In this document: positions 54,299-64,000 of the stretch, in pieces
Numbering within the stretch: position 1 is the first letter of the stretch
How the letters are laid out: every line of letters begins with the position of its first letter
NCBI RefSeq assembly: GCF_027887165.1
Contig: NC_077229.1
Span: forward strand, 374,342,570 to 374,406,569
Length of the DNA stretch: 64,000 bases
Reading direction: 5' to 3'
Source of the DNA: Monodelphis domestica
Lineage: Eukaryota > Chordata > Mammalia > Didelphimorphia > Didelphidae
Translations under genes and position numbers: made by a program
Notes under the pieces: model-generated
Told to the model about the DNA's origin: nothing
The model's input: the letters and a program-made list of their open reading frames with translations, nothing else
The model's database searches: none

Positions 54299-57200
54299 CA
54301 TATACCTATAGATATGTGCCTATATATGTGTATATAAATATATTCACATGAATATATTCATAAATAAATGTAGTATGAAAATGAAAGATGTATATCTAGC
54401 CTCATTCATATACATGAGAAATTCTTATATCTTCTACTGCTGAGGAATAATATAGAAAGTATTTTTCCTCAATATATTTTCCTCAAATATAAACCTGTGT
54501 GGGCTTTCTCCTTATAGGTTTATTCTGTTTTAAATATAGCTTGTTAGATGCTTAAGAAATCTGTTTATTTGATAGTTTGGTTTGGTAGTAACTTGAAGAA
54601 TGAATTTTTAGATGGGAGAGTTGGGAAGAGTTGTTAGAATACTAGAAAAGTAAACTGTCTAGGCTATAATAAAGACCAAAATTAGGGGTAGTGGCAGTAT
54701 TGGTGCTAAACAGAGGACGCAAGTCTATCCCTCTGATTGAGAAATTTTCAAAATCATCTTGTCCCTGGTTCTCAAAGTCTTTATGATCTAAACAGGTGTA
54801 TACACTTTAGTAAACTAACCAGCTCCAGTTTTTCTAGTAGACTCTATGTTTAGGTGTGCCTGTTACTTGCATTGTACTAAATTGATTTATTTTAATAAAT
54901 ATCTATTTATGAAATCTACCCAAGTATTTACTGATTTTCCAAATTCCCATGTAATGGACAAGATTCTAACTTTATTATGTTATGTGTTTATGAGATACCA
55001 TCTTAGTCATATCTATGGAAGTTTTAGGGAAGGAAGGTTCTTGAAGGGTATCTACAAATCCAGATGTGGTAAAAAAAACAATTAGGAAATACCATTTTTC
55101 TGCATTTCTATAGTATTTCCAAGGCTAACTGTTTATAATCAGTAATGGTTATTAATGAATGTAACTGTCTTTGTATTCCACAAACATATTTTAATTTTGC
55201 AAGTTTTGAAAAAAATGTAATTTCCGGTAATTTCATGCTGAGCATTCCTGTTCAAGTATCTTGGATAAAAAATAATGCCATCCTTAAATAATTACCTTTG
55301 AGCATAAAAGTAATTGTAAAAAATGTCATAGGAATACAGCTGATATCATATGCCTTTTGGGGGTGAGGGGGAAGGGAGAGAAAGACAATGATTTGCAAAA
55401 TGTCAGAAAACAAATATTACACATTTTGTTGACATGTAATATGGATTTTTTTTTTAATTTATGAAAAATGTCTATAAAGTAGAAAAATTTTCTTCTCTAA
55501 AAAATCACTGCCTGGCTGCAAGATTGCTCTTGGGATTCCTGGACAACAGCTTGAGACTTAGAATATGTAAATTCTTCTTGTTTCTGCTGCTTTTAGTCAA
55601 TAGTTCTGGCAACAAGCAGTAATATGATGTGACCATATAACACTAGGTCTTTTCATTCTATGGAAGATACTTGTAATTGCTGTAGACATATATCTTGTGC
55701 TGGGCATTCTGTATTGTGAGGAAATTAAAAGCTCTGTGACTACATCTGCTGATGCATCTGTGCCTTCTCAGGAAAACAAATATACAACGCCATAACTTTA
55801 AACATCCTGTTTCATCCCAAATATTAAGCATATGGAAAAAGGAAAGAAAACCACGGCCATGTTTAAGAGGGACAATAAGCACAAAGCTGTCACTGTCAAT
55901 AGTTTAAAGGCACAGAGAAGCCTGGCAGTGGTGACAAGATGAGCTGGAGCCATATGGGACTCATCCTGCTTGGAAAGTCTTGTGAGAATTCTAGAGAGTC
56001 AGAACCAGAACCAGAGCGTTTACAGGTAGCAAAGAAAGACAATTTCCCTGTCACCTAATACTATCGACGTCCTTAAATGAGATTTGTTCTTAAGCCTTCA
56101 CCTTTGATAGCTCTATTCAGAAGGTCATTTGTTTCTTGTCCATTTTCTTGAGAAATTTATATTCGAAAATAGGAGATACTGACTTAAAGAAATCAACTTA
56201 TACAACATATAATGGACACAAGGCAATTATATCTAGAGAGAAGAAACTGATTAAGAATGAAAAGCTAAATAATTAGAGTATGTGTGTGTATGTTTGTGTG
56301 TGCTAAGTGCAGGGTGTTAAAGCTGTTAAATTCAAAAGACTAGCCCCAAAAGAGTTTGTTAGCTGAGTCTTGGATCCACTTGATTTCTCAAGTGCTTATT
56401 TTGGAATTTGGGGCAGTTTTTGGAAGGGAGAATTTAATCTGTGAATGGACATAATTTTGGCTTCATTAAATTTCTTGGTTCTTCTTATGAATCATTTTGG
56501 AGAGATTCTATTAGGGAAATTAAAAAAAAAATCAAAGATGCCTGAACCAAAGAGAAGATGACAGAGGTCAAAGGGAGAGAATATTGTCTTTTTGGCCTCT
56601 AGCAACAGTGTAAAAGGTGGAGGAGCAGGCCAACAAGTTGTGGTGGTAGAGCTTTTAGAAATGGGATCCTATGGTCACTGAGCACTCTATTTTTGATTGT
56701 GCAACATTTCTACCTTGTGTTTCAGTGGTTAAGTAGGTTGCTACTTGATATTCTTCTGAAGAATTCAGGGTTTAGTTAGGGTCCAGAGAACTCTACCCTC
56801 AAACATTCATGCCAATTAAACTCTTTTCAGTAGTTATTTGTCTGATTTATCTCCAGACCATGAACTAAGGTTGTTCCAAACACAACAATAAGAATCCAAG
56901 TTGGGCCAAAGGGTACACATTCTGTTAAAGATCACCAAAAGTTTAAAGAAATAACATGTTTTTCCCTTATCTGAATCAAATTTCCAAGTTTCGGCCATCA
57001 TTTTTTCAAATCCTGCCATTATACTCTGTTGTTGTTTCTTTGACAGTTTTACTATTTGATTAAGATATGTGCAGGATCCAATATCTGTGGGCCCTAGAAT
57101 TTGCCTTTATAATTATGGTGTTCATTAGAGTTCTATTTGTTTTCCACATGTTGCTTTGACTCCCATTAGGAATTTAAAGTAATAAATCTAAAACTGAAGG

Positions 57201-57555
57201 TTAAAAAGCTTTAATTAAAAATTTAAAATGTTATCTCATTCTAAATAAACTATTTTTATCCAACCCATATCATTTTTAGTCTTCTTGTCCTACACCCTCA
57301 TTTTGACCTCTTAGACTTTAAAAGGCTGATGGTAATGCCATCTCAACAACCTACATGTTGTGAACTTTCTAAAGAGTTCTTCAGTGCATATCTGGTCATC
57401 TTATATTGTTTTTAATACCATTTTGATGCTACAAATAATCAGTTGAGAAATCAGCAGATCATTTTTCCTATTGAGTAACAGTTTTTAATAAACTTCAAAT
57501 AATGGGACCATTTGGTCATAAGATATGATCATTTTTGTGATTTGGATTGTATATT
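54299..57555. other. Long repeat-poor intron block
   Basis: More than 3 kb with no repeat family or gene recognised. Mostly unique AT-rich DNA with a GT-rich patch near 56278-56300. It is the largest such block in the window and a candidate for conserved non-coding elements. Confidence 0.4.
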
Positions 57556-57854
57556 ATTGGTTGTTACTGTTCAGATGTTTCAGTTGTGTCTGATTCTTCA
57601 TAATCCCATTAAGAGTTTGGTTTTTGTTTTTGTTTTGTTTTTTTTTTTTTTTTTTTTTTTTGCAAAGAAGCTGGAGTGGTTTGCCATTTCTTTCTTTAGC
57701 TCATTTTACAAATGAGGAACTGAGACAAATAGGGTCAAGTGACTTGCCCCGAGTCTCACAGCTAATAAGTGCCTGAGGCTGGATTTGAACACAGGAAGAT
57801 GAGTCTTCTGACTTCAAGTCCAGCAGTCTATCCACTATGCCACCTAGCTACCCC
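57556..57854 (-). repeat. MAR1-type CORE-SINE, antisense, with poly(T) expansion
   Basis: Contains 'ttactgttcagatgtttcagttgtgtctgattcttcataatccc', then a T-run and TTTTTG repeats (57604-57660), then 'gcaaagaagctggagtggtttgcc', 'gtcaagtgacttgccccgagtctcacagctaataag' and 'tatccactatgccacctagctacc'. Confidence 0.9.
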
Positions 57855-57984
57855 TGTATCTTGTCAGATGATTCTCCAAAAACTTTCACTTCTCTATAGT
57901 TCCACCAAAAACATAAGAGAGTATCAATTGCCTGGCCAAAACTGGATATTACCCTCTGTAATATTTGCACTTTAAATATCTTGG

Positions 57985-58175
57985 TAAGATCACTGGCTTT
58001 ACTATCCAGGGTTCATCTCTTCATCTCTGAAGCTTGCTACCTGGGTGACTTTGGGTAAGTCATTTACTTTTGCCGAGTCTCAATTTTCACATTTATAAAA
58101 CAATGTCATTGGATTAGATGGACTCTGGAATGCCTTATACCTTTCTTGCCTTCATTCTATGCTACCCATATAATA
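57985..58175 (+). repeat. MIR SINE
   Basis: Contains 'tactatccagggttcatctc', 'cctgggtgactttgggtaagtcatttac', 'cattggattagatggactctggaatgcc' and 'cttcattctatgctacc'. Confidence 0.7.
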
Positions 58176-58277
58176 AAATTTAAAGAGCACTTCAGAAGAT
58201 GGAATTATTACTGATGGAACCACAAAGCAGATTGAAGCATGTTATTTTCCACCTAATCAAGAGTTGTTGTTTTAATG

Positions 58278-58400
58278 ATGTATATCTTCTTCCACAACAT
58301 AAGAAAGGAGAGAATTTGGTACTCAAAATGTGAGAAAATAAATGTTAAAAATAATTTCTACATGACATATTACTGGAAAGAAAGAATATTAAATAAGAAA
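58278..58400 (+). repeat. Marsupial 3'-tail type dispersed repeat, truncated
   Basis: Shows 'tcttcttccacaacataagaaaggagagaatttggtactcaaaatgtgagaaaataaatgttaaaaataatttctacatgacata', matching the order in the copy at 34208 but shortened, followed by an A-rich tail. Confidence 0.5.
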
Positions 58401-58439
58401 AAAGAAGATAAAGTCATCAAGGGAGATAAAGCAAAGGAG

Positions 58440-58790
58440 ATAAGACCAAGTTCTTGTAAGAGAAATTCATGCTGTAGCTAGAAAAATTTAAAGGCACTGA
58501 GATATGTTTTCAAACCATCTCAAAGAGGGAGAAAGATTCCCAAAGACCTGGAAAATGTCATGGATACTAGTTTCCCACACAAAAAGAGGCCATCAAATAG
58601 ATAAGAGAAATAGTAATCCAAATGTCCACTCTCCTTTCTCTAAACATTTGATGAGAATGATCAGTATATATATGAGGATATTCTTTATGAAAATGATGAG
58701 ACAACAAGTAGGATTTCACACATAAATTTCCATGCAGACCATAAGTATTGTATTTCTTGCTTTCTCAACGAGCAGGGTGTGGAGAGAATG
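58440..58790 (+). repeat. Possible RTE-like reverse-transcriptase remnant
   Basis: Broken frame reading FPKTWKMSWILVSHTKRGHQ and, after about 45 codons, MMRQQVGFHT*ISMQTISI. This resembles the 'W....ii.i.KkGd' and 'EQaGFR....DHI.ti' motifs of RTE-type non-LTR reverse transcriptases. There are several stops and no intact domain. Tentative. Confidence 0.4.
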
Positions 58791-59029
58791 TGGAACTAAA
58801 ACCAAAAATATATATTTTTTGAAAGAGACGCTGGGATAGTTTAATCAGAAAAGAAATGTTCTACAAATTTCCAAAGAATTATTATAAGATTACACACTGA
58901 TCAACCTAGTAAAAAAGGAAATAAGAGGAAATAGACTGAAATCACAATAGTTCACTTAACCCTTACCACAGACTAACTATTGTCCCCAGCCCTCCATGCT
59001 ATATTTAAGAAAGATATTGATGGACTGGA
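58791..59029. other. Intron sequence without recognised features
   Basis: Unassigned AT-rich stretch between two LINE remnants. Confidence 0.4.
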
Positions 59030-59425
59030 AAATTTCTAAAAAAGGGCTTCTAGGATGGCAAATAGCTCCCAGACAATGGCACATGAAGATTGGTAAAGAT
59101 TGGGGATAGTTAGCCTAAAACTTAGGAGAAATGTGACTTTAACTATTTGAGGGAGTGTCATGTGGATGAAGAGATTTTTTCTCTTCATTCCAGGAGAAAT
59201 TACATATGGGAAAATTTGAATCTGAAGTGATAAGACAAAACAAAACATCTCAATAATTAATGCAATCCAAAAGTGGAATAGAGATATTAAGGTTCCGTTC
59301 CTTGTTGGTCTTTGAGCTCAGTCTGGGTGACAACTTATTTGTTACGTTCCTATTCAGTAGCAGGTTGGCCCATGTGCCCCCCCCCCCCATAGTTTTTCCC
59401 AGTTTGGATATTCTATGATACAATA
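59030..59425 (+). repeat. CR1/L3 LINE 3' end, sense
   Basis: Order: 'ggatagttagcctaaaacttaggagaaatgtgac', 'aactatttgagggagtgtcatgtggatgaagagatttt', 'tgcaatccaaaagtggaatag', 'gttggtctttgagctcagtctggg' and 'tttggatattctatgata'. This is the characteristic L3/CR1 3' arrangement. It contains a C13 run at 59378-59390. Confidence 0.75.
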
Positions 59426-59574
59426 ATTCTGTGAATATTATATTTGATACTTTAGGAAATTGGGGACTGTAATTCAGTTATATGAAGTCTTTGAGATATT
59501 GTCATTTTACCTCTTGGCTTATTTCCTTCTCTCATTATTCTTATTTTTATTTATCCTTTTTAATATCTAAAAAT

Positions 59575-59705
59575 GTTCAAGACATTGTCATACTTTGAGA
59601 ATATGAGTTTCTTCAGGGAAGAAGACTATATCTTTATTTAATTCCCTATTGCCTAGTGTCATTTCTGAAATAGGGAGATTTAATAGATACTTGAAAACAT
59701 TTCCC
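59575..59705 (+). repeat. L2 LINE 3' end, diverged
   Basis: Shows 'gagtttcttcagggaagaagactatatctttatttaattccctattgcctagtgtc' followed by 'aatagatacttgaaaaca'. Confidence 0.5.
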
Positions 59706-60019
59706 AAGATGAATCACTTTTTTTTTTCTTTATGAAGCTTATGCTTTAGAGCTCCTGTGTTCACTTTCACTCACAATGGCTTATCTAAAAAGATGGCAGA
59801 TCTAAGCTGATCGAGACTCCCAGAGTTGAAAGCCTTCAATTGATTGATTGATTCAATAGAAATTTCTTTACCTGGTTAAGGACTCAGGATATAGCATCTT
59901 GGGAATTACTTTAAATAGAGTGGGGTGAGTGGATGAGTGATTGAATCAATTGATCCTGGGCCATATTCATATACAAAGAACATTGTTTTCCCTATTAGTC
60001 TAGATCATAATAATTTCTT
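59706..60019. other. Intron sequence without recognised features
   Basis: Contains TTGATTGATTGATTCAATAG, a short TTGA repeat at about 59858. Otherwise unassigned. Confidence 0.4.
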
Positions 60020-60330
60020 GCAACATGGTGTTGTAGAGGAAAGAGCACTATGCTGGGAACCATGATGCTATTAGTCCACAATTAAGGGCCGATGACAATT
60101 ATACTAGTTCCCAAAATAGCTATTTTATAATCTGAGAATAATTGTGCACTGAGTATGCATAGTGAAATAAATGAAGAGCTAGAATATATTCTATTTCTGC
60201 AACTTCATAGCCATGTGACTGTGTACCAATCACATTTCCTCCCTGAACTTTGACTTTATGATCTGTACAATGAGAATGTTGAAGGATGTCATAGTTGAAG
60301 TCCATTTCAGTTCTGCCAAGTGATTATTCT
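60020..60330 (+). repeat. MIR SINE, diverged or two pieces
   Basis: Contains 'catggtgttgtagaggaaagagcactatgctgggaac', 'cttcatagccatgtgactgtgtaccaatcacatttcc' and 'tgaaggatgtcatagttgaagtccatttcagttc'. Confidence 0.6.
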
Positions 60331-60939
60331 GTGAAATCACGTCCACTAAAAACCATAACTCTTTTTAAATTTGATTTCTGATTTTTATCTCTACACATTT
60401 TTTCTTTTTCTTTTTCTTCCACTTTTGTGATTTGTCCAGGTTTTCAACTTTAGGGATTTTATCATTTTTGTTCCCTTTTAAGCTTCTGGTTAGTTCTAGC
60501 TTAGCAAAATGTCCTCTGATTGCCCTTTCATCCTTTTCTAATACATTGGTATAGTTAATTCCTTGTGCCTTCTATAGTGTTTCCCTGAGGTGCACTGCAG
60601 CATTCTTATACTCATCTGTTTCTGGAGCTTTCTTCCTTTTGAATACTAATACTTCATAATAGTGTCTGAGGCATGTTAAAGTTTATTTTCCTAATGTCCA
60701 TTTTCTTTATCTTGTTAAGTAATACCTTCTTTTTCCTTAGAATCTAGAACTCGACCTCCTAAATCAACAAAACCTCCTGAAGGAACAGGTTTCTTTGAAG
60801 ACTCCTGAGGCAGAAAAACAATTTGAATTTATGAAAAGAAGGTTTAAAGACTGTGCTTGTGTATATTGATTTTGTTTACGTAGGAAACAGCCAGTGTGCA
60901 AATTCCCTCCATTGAGAGCAATCAGGGACTCCTTGACCA
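60331..60939. other. Pyrimidine-rich intron block, possibly antisense LINE
   Basis: The T-rich plus strand (A-rich on the minus strand) at 60365-60750 may be an old antisense LINE, but I cannot match a segment. Nothing else is assigned. Confidence 0.35.
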
Positions 60940-61075
60940 CTTATTTTAGTGTTTGCACAACTGAAAGATTGCCCACAGTTACATACCTAGTGACAGAGCT
61001 CAGGTCAATCTGCTTTAAGAAGGATTACCTTCCAACCACTATGCCAACTGCTTCTCAAGGATTAAAATAGGTACA
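60940..61075 (+). repeat. MIR SINE fragment
   Basis: Shows 'gattgcccacagttacatacctagtgacagagctcagg' and 'aaggattaccttccaaccactatgccaactgcttctc'. Confidence 0.6.
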
Positions 61076-61485
61076 GTAAATATAGATAGTACATAGGACC
61101 TCTAAGATACTGCCTCTGACAATAAATGAAAAAAATCTTCTTAGAAGTCTGAGTTTAGAAAAGTTCTTCAATTACTCAGCAGTCCTACAAATGAAAATCC
61201 CCACGAGATTCAATCCTTGCCAGCTAAATGAAAAATTCTTGGCAGGAAACGAGCAGGTGGAACAGAGACCTTTCTAAACTGAAAGAGAAAACAAGTTCAG
61301 AAAGATTCTCTGGAAATACTTGTGGTATTAAGCAAGTTCTCTATCCAGGTTTGAACTGTGGATCTTTTTTGGGGAACGACAGGTGTTGTCTGCTAAGAAA
61401 AATGATAGGTTTGGGACTGTAATTTCTTAATATGGCAAATTCCCAGGGGAGCAAACTCCCTTACCAATAGAAAGTGTCCCTTTCT
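61076..61485. other. Intron sequence without recognised features
   Basis: Unassigned. A short plus-strand frame at 61228 has no known similarity. Confidence 0.4.
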
Positions 61486-61640
61486 GCGCCACTCCATTTT
61501 ACCGAATTTCCTCAAGTCCTGAAATGTTAGGTGATTTGCTTAGGGGCACACTCACCATAGTGTCAGGGGTGGGGTGTGAACCCAGTTTTTTTCTACATTG
61601 ATGGCCAGCTCTGTACCCACTATACTACAGCTTCCTGAAA
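61486..61640 (+). repeat. MIR SINE fragment
   Basis: Shows 'cactccattttaccgaatttcctcaag', 'ttaggtgatttgcttaggggcacactcaccatagtgtcaggggtggggtgtgaacccag' and 'gtacccactatactacagcttcc'. Confidence 0.65.
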
Positions 61641-61877
61641 ATATGCAATGTCCCTCCAGAATGCAGGTAGAAAGGATGCCACAGGGTAGCACTGTCCATT
61701 GGCCAATTGGGCTAGATTACAACCCCAAACTGAACTTTACTTTAGAAATCATTTTTATATTTCCAAGGTCCTGGTTCTCCAGAATTAGTATGTTTTTGAA
61801 AATAATTCTATTGTCTAAGAGAATGATGTAATTAAAAAGTCTAATTTATAACTAGAAATTTTCATCTCTCTTTTGCT

Positions 61878-61971
61878 CTGTATATGCTTATTATATATAC
61901 ATATAATATATACATATACACATATTTTATATAGACCCATATATACATATGTGTATGTATATATGTACATG
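61878..61971 (+). repeat. (TA)/(CATA)-rich simple repeat
   Basis: Alternating TATA, ACATATA and GTATATATG segments bordering a MAR1 element. A similar patch is on its other side (62221-62260), so an AT repeat may have been the insertion site. Confidence 0.85.
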
Positions 61972-62218
61972 TTTTTGAATTGTTCAGTCATGTCTGAGTC
62001 TTCATGACCCAAGGAACCATACCATGTTAATACCGTCCATGGGGTTTTCTTGGGAAAGATACTGGAATGGTTTGCCTTTCCTTCTCCAGTTGATGAAAGC
62101 AAACAGAGGTTAAGTGTTTTATCCAGAGTTACACAGCCAATAAGTGTCTAAGGCTTTATTTGAAATCAGGTCTTCTTAATTCCAGCCTCAGTGTTCTATT
62201 CAGAGAGCCAGATAACTG
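61972..62218 (-). repeat. MAR1-type CORE-SINE, antisense
   Basis: Contains 'tgaattgttcagtcatgtctgagtcttcatgaccc', a short interruption, 'ggggttttcttgggaaagatactggaatggtttgcc', 'gaggttaagtgttttatccagagttacacagccaataag' and 'gagagccagataactgcc'. Confidence 0.88.
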
Positions 62219-64000
62219 CCTTGTGTATGTATATACATATATATGCCCATTCTGCTATATATGGTTCCACTATATGTGAATTATTGCTGTTTGTTCCTTC
62301 CTCTTGATTCAAGAAATCTGGCAAAATCTCTGCTGTGAAAGAAAGAAGAAAAATAAGTCTGAGTAATAGATGCTGTCTGCCAGCTAATGGCAACACACCA
62401 TTTGAACAGATTTCAACAATTAGTAGAATCCCCCCACTGGAGCTGGCCTTGTCTCTGTGTGCTCATGTCTCCAACATTGCCTCAACAACATATGCAATCT
62501 GGGGGCCTCTCCTGTTGAGGGAGTCGCCATGTAGGACACAACAAATGAGGAATCTGATGCCTCCAGTTAGAGAAATGAGTGTGTCTGGGTCACGCCTTCC
62601 TCTTGGCACACTCACACATCACCTTTGAAAATAAAGAGTTTTCTTTTATTTTTCTGAACATAAAGTTAGGCAATGGTCACAAGAAACCGCATTGTAAATT
62701 GGGTCATCAAAGTCATCCGTGAATGTCATTTCACAGAAGAAGATGAAGAAAGAAACCAGAAATCAAACTAATGGTCCAGGAGTATGTCCAGGGCAGCTGA
62801 TTCCTTGGCTGTTTCACTATCTTCTCTACTCTCTGGGCTTGCCAACTTTTCTGTAGGACACAAGCTCTGGTGATCAGAGAGTCCTATTTTTTTTCTTTCT
62901 TTCTGGAAATTTATAATCCTTAGATTCTCTCTCTACATACTTTCTTAAAAGTTCAGCTTTCTTTTGTTTTAAGTTTTGATCTTTTTCTTATGTGTTTTTC
63001 AATCTTGAATTAAAAACTATTTTTTAATAATTTTCCTTCTGTTTCTGCATCTTTGAGTTTCAATTCTATCACTTTCTTTTTCAGAGAATCTATTGATATG
63101 GAAATTGACTGTCTTTTTTTAGTCTGCTTAGATTTGCTGATTAGTTTCTTAAAAGTTGTTTTATCTTTTATTTTTTACACTTAATTCTTTGATTTTTCTT
63201 CTGAACCACTTTGAAGGTTCTTGGAATTGTTCTTTGGCTTTTCCAGATGTCTAGCTCAATTGATTGTACTCTCTTCTCCTTTCTTAGGAGATGTTAAATT
63301 AGTTTCCTTTCTTATCTTTTGAGATGGGTGAAGTATATTTTCCTCAGGGTGTGAGGGTAACCTTTTGGGCTATTATCACAGAGTGACCACTGTAGTCCGA
63401 TCAAATCTCCACCTTTGTCAGTCTTTTCTTTTGGTTTGAAGAAGTAAGAAGTAAGCATTGGAGTCAGGACATATCTTTATGGCTTTAAATTAATTATTTG
63501 TTTCACTACATCATCTCCAATGTAAAACGATTAGAATATAAGATAGGTACTTTGGAAACTAGTAAAATAATCCCCTTAGTTGTGAGTTTATGTTTTTTAC
63601 TTAAAGGGCAAATATCACAAGATAGGACATAGTTCTCATAGGTCAGAGATGCTAAGACTTCATGACCTAGATGTTTAACTCTAATACAACAAAGGAGAAA
63701 TTCATTTAAATTTTGTTGTTGTTTTGATTTTACTCTGAGCTACATACATACGCTTAACCTCAAATTAAATTCTGTTGGAGAGGGGGACTTAGAATGCTTT
63801 TAATACATAGTTTGCCTTCATGGCTGGAAAAATTGGTCTGTCGCGTATTAAAGGAATGGTGTATTGGGTGAGGGTTGTGTTCTGCTATTATTTTCTTCTT
63901 TCTTTGCTCAGAGTTTAATCTGATAAAAAAGATTGAGGACCTAATCAAGCAGGGGTCTGTAAGGAAATCAGTGACACTAAGAAAAAGTGAAATTATCTTC
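62219..64000. other. Intron sequence, T-rich, possible antisense LINE
   Basis: 62219-62870 holds nothing assigned. 62880-63310 is T-rich on the plus strand; its minus strand is A-rich with 'agagattcc..gaaaaagaaagtg'-like patterns reminiscent of L1 ORF1 coiled-coil coding sequence, but this is not confirmed. No FBXL7 exon is seen to the window end. Confidence 0.35.

Noticed and set aside
57604..57660. Poly(T) run read as an RNA polymerase III terminator or processed pseudogene tail
   Set aside because: It is inside a MAR1 SINE at an internal position, so it is an expansion within the repeat.

Overview
The window is mammalian nuclear DNA, and its interspersed repeats mark it as marsupial. Many copies of a tRNA-related SINE with a 'ggtaagggtttaaaa'-type 3' end are present. 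So are MAR1-type CORE-SINEs, MIR/MIR3-like elements, RTE-associated SINEs, CR1/L3 and L2 tails, and hAT MITEs. The mix most resembles a South American opossum such as Monodelphis, but that species-level call is an inference from remembered repeat consensus, not a search result.

One protein-coding gene is visible: FBXL7, on the minus strand, encoding an F-box/leucine-rich-repeat SCF ubiquitin-ligase adaptor. Its last two coding exons are here. The penultimate exon (25293-25904, 612 nt) carries a Ser-rich linker, the F-box and the first LRRs. The terminal coding exon (14223-14959) carries the remaining LRRs and the stop codon. Both have consensus splice sites, both begin with the last two bases of a split codon, and they join in frame. 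Together with a remembered 42-residue N-terminus they give 491 residues, the length I recall for human FBXL7. The exons for that N-terminus are not in the window and presumably lie beyond 64000.

Layout: 1 to about 11.6 kb is downstream intergenic DNA, with SINEs, an L2 interrupted by an RTE-type SINE, a four-unit interstitial telomeric repeat, a 7SL-like pseudogene and a (TTCC)n/(CT)n tract. About 11.6-14.2 kb is the likely FBXL7 3' UTR, with no SINE that I can see. From 14960 to 25292 is a 10.3 kb intron with an L1 endonuclease remnant, long (CT)n, a compound trinucleotide array and an LTR with repeated CCAAT boxes. From 25905 to 64000 is a large upstream intron made of layered transposons, microsatellites and several repeat-poor AT-rich blocks that could hold regulatory elements.

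I found no convincing new coding system. The most notable structures are a roughly 460 bp inverted repeat inside a 1.25 kb LTR-like insertion (29645-30892), a hAT MITE with an 8 bp target-site duplication, and a three-level nest of repeats at 44.9-45.5 kb. Almost all other open reading frames are chance or low-complexity frames (Ser/Leu, Arg/Glu or Phe/Leu runs in CT- and TTCC-microsatellites) or frames within transposon remnants.
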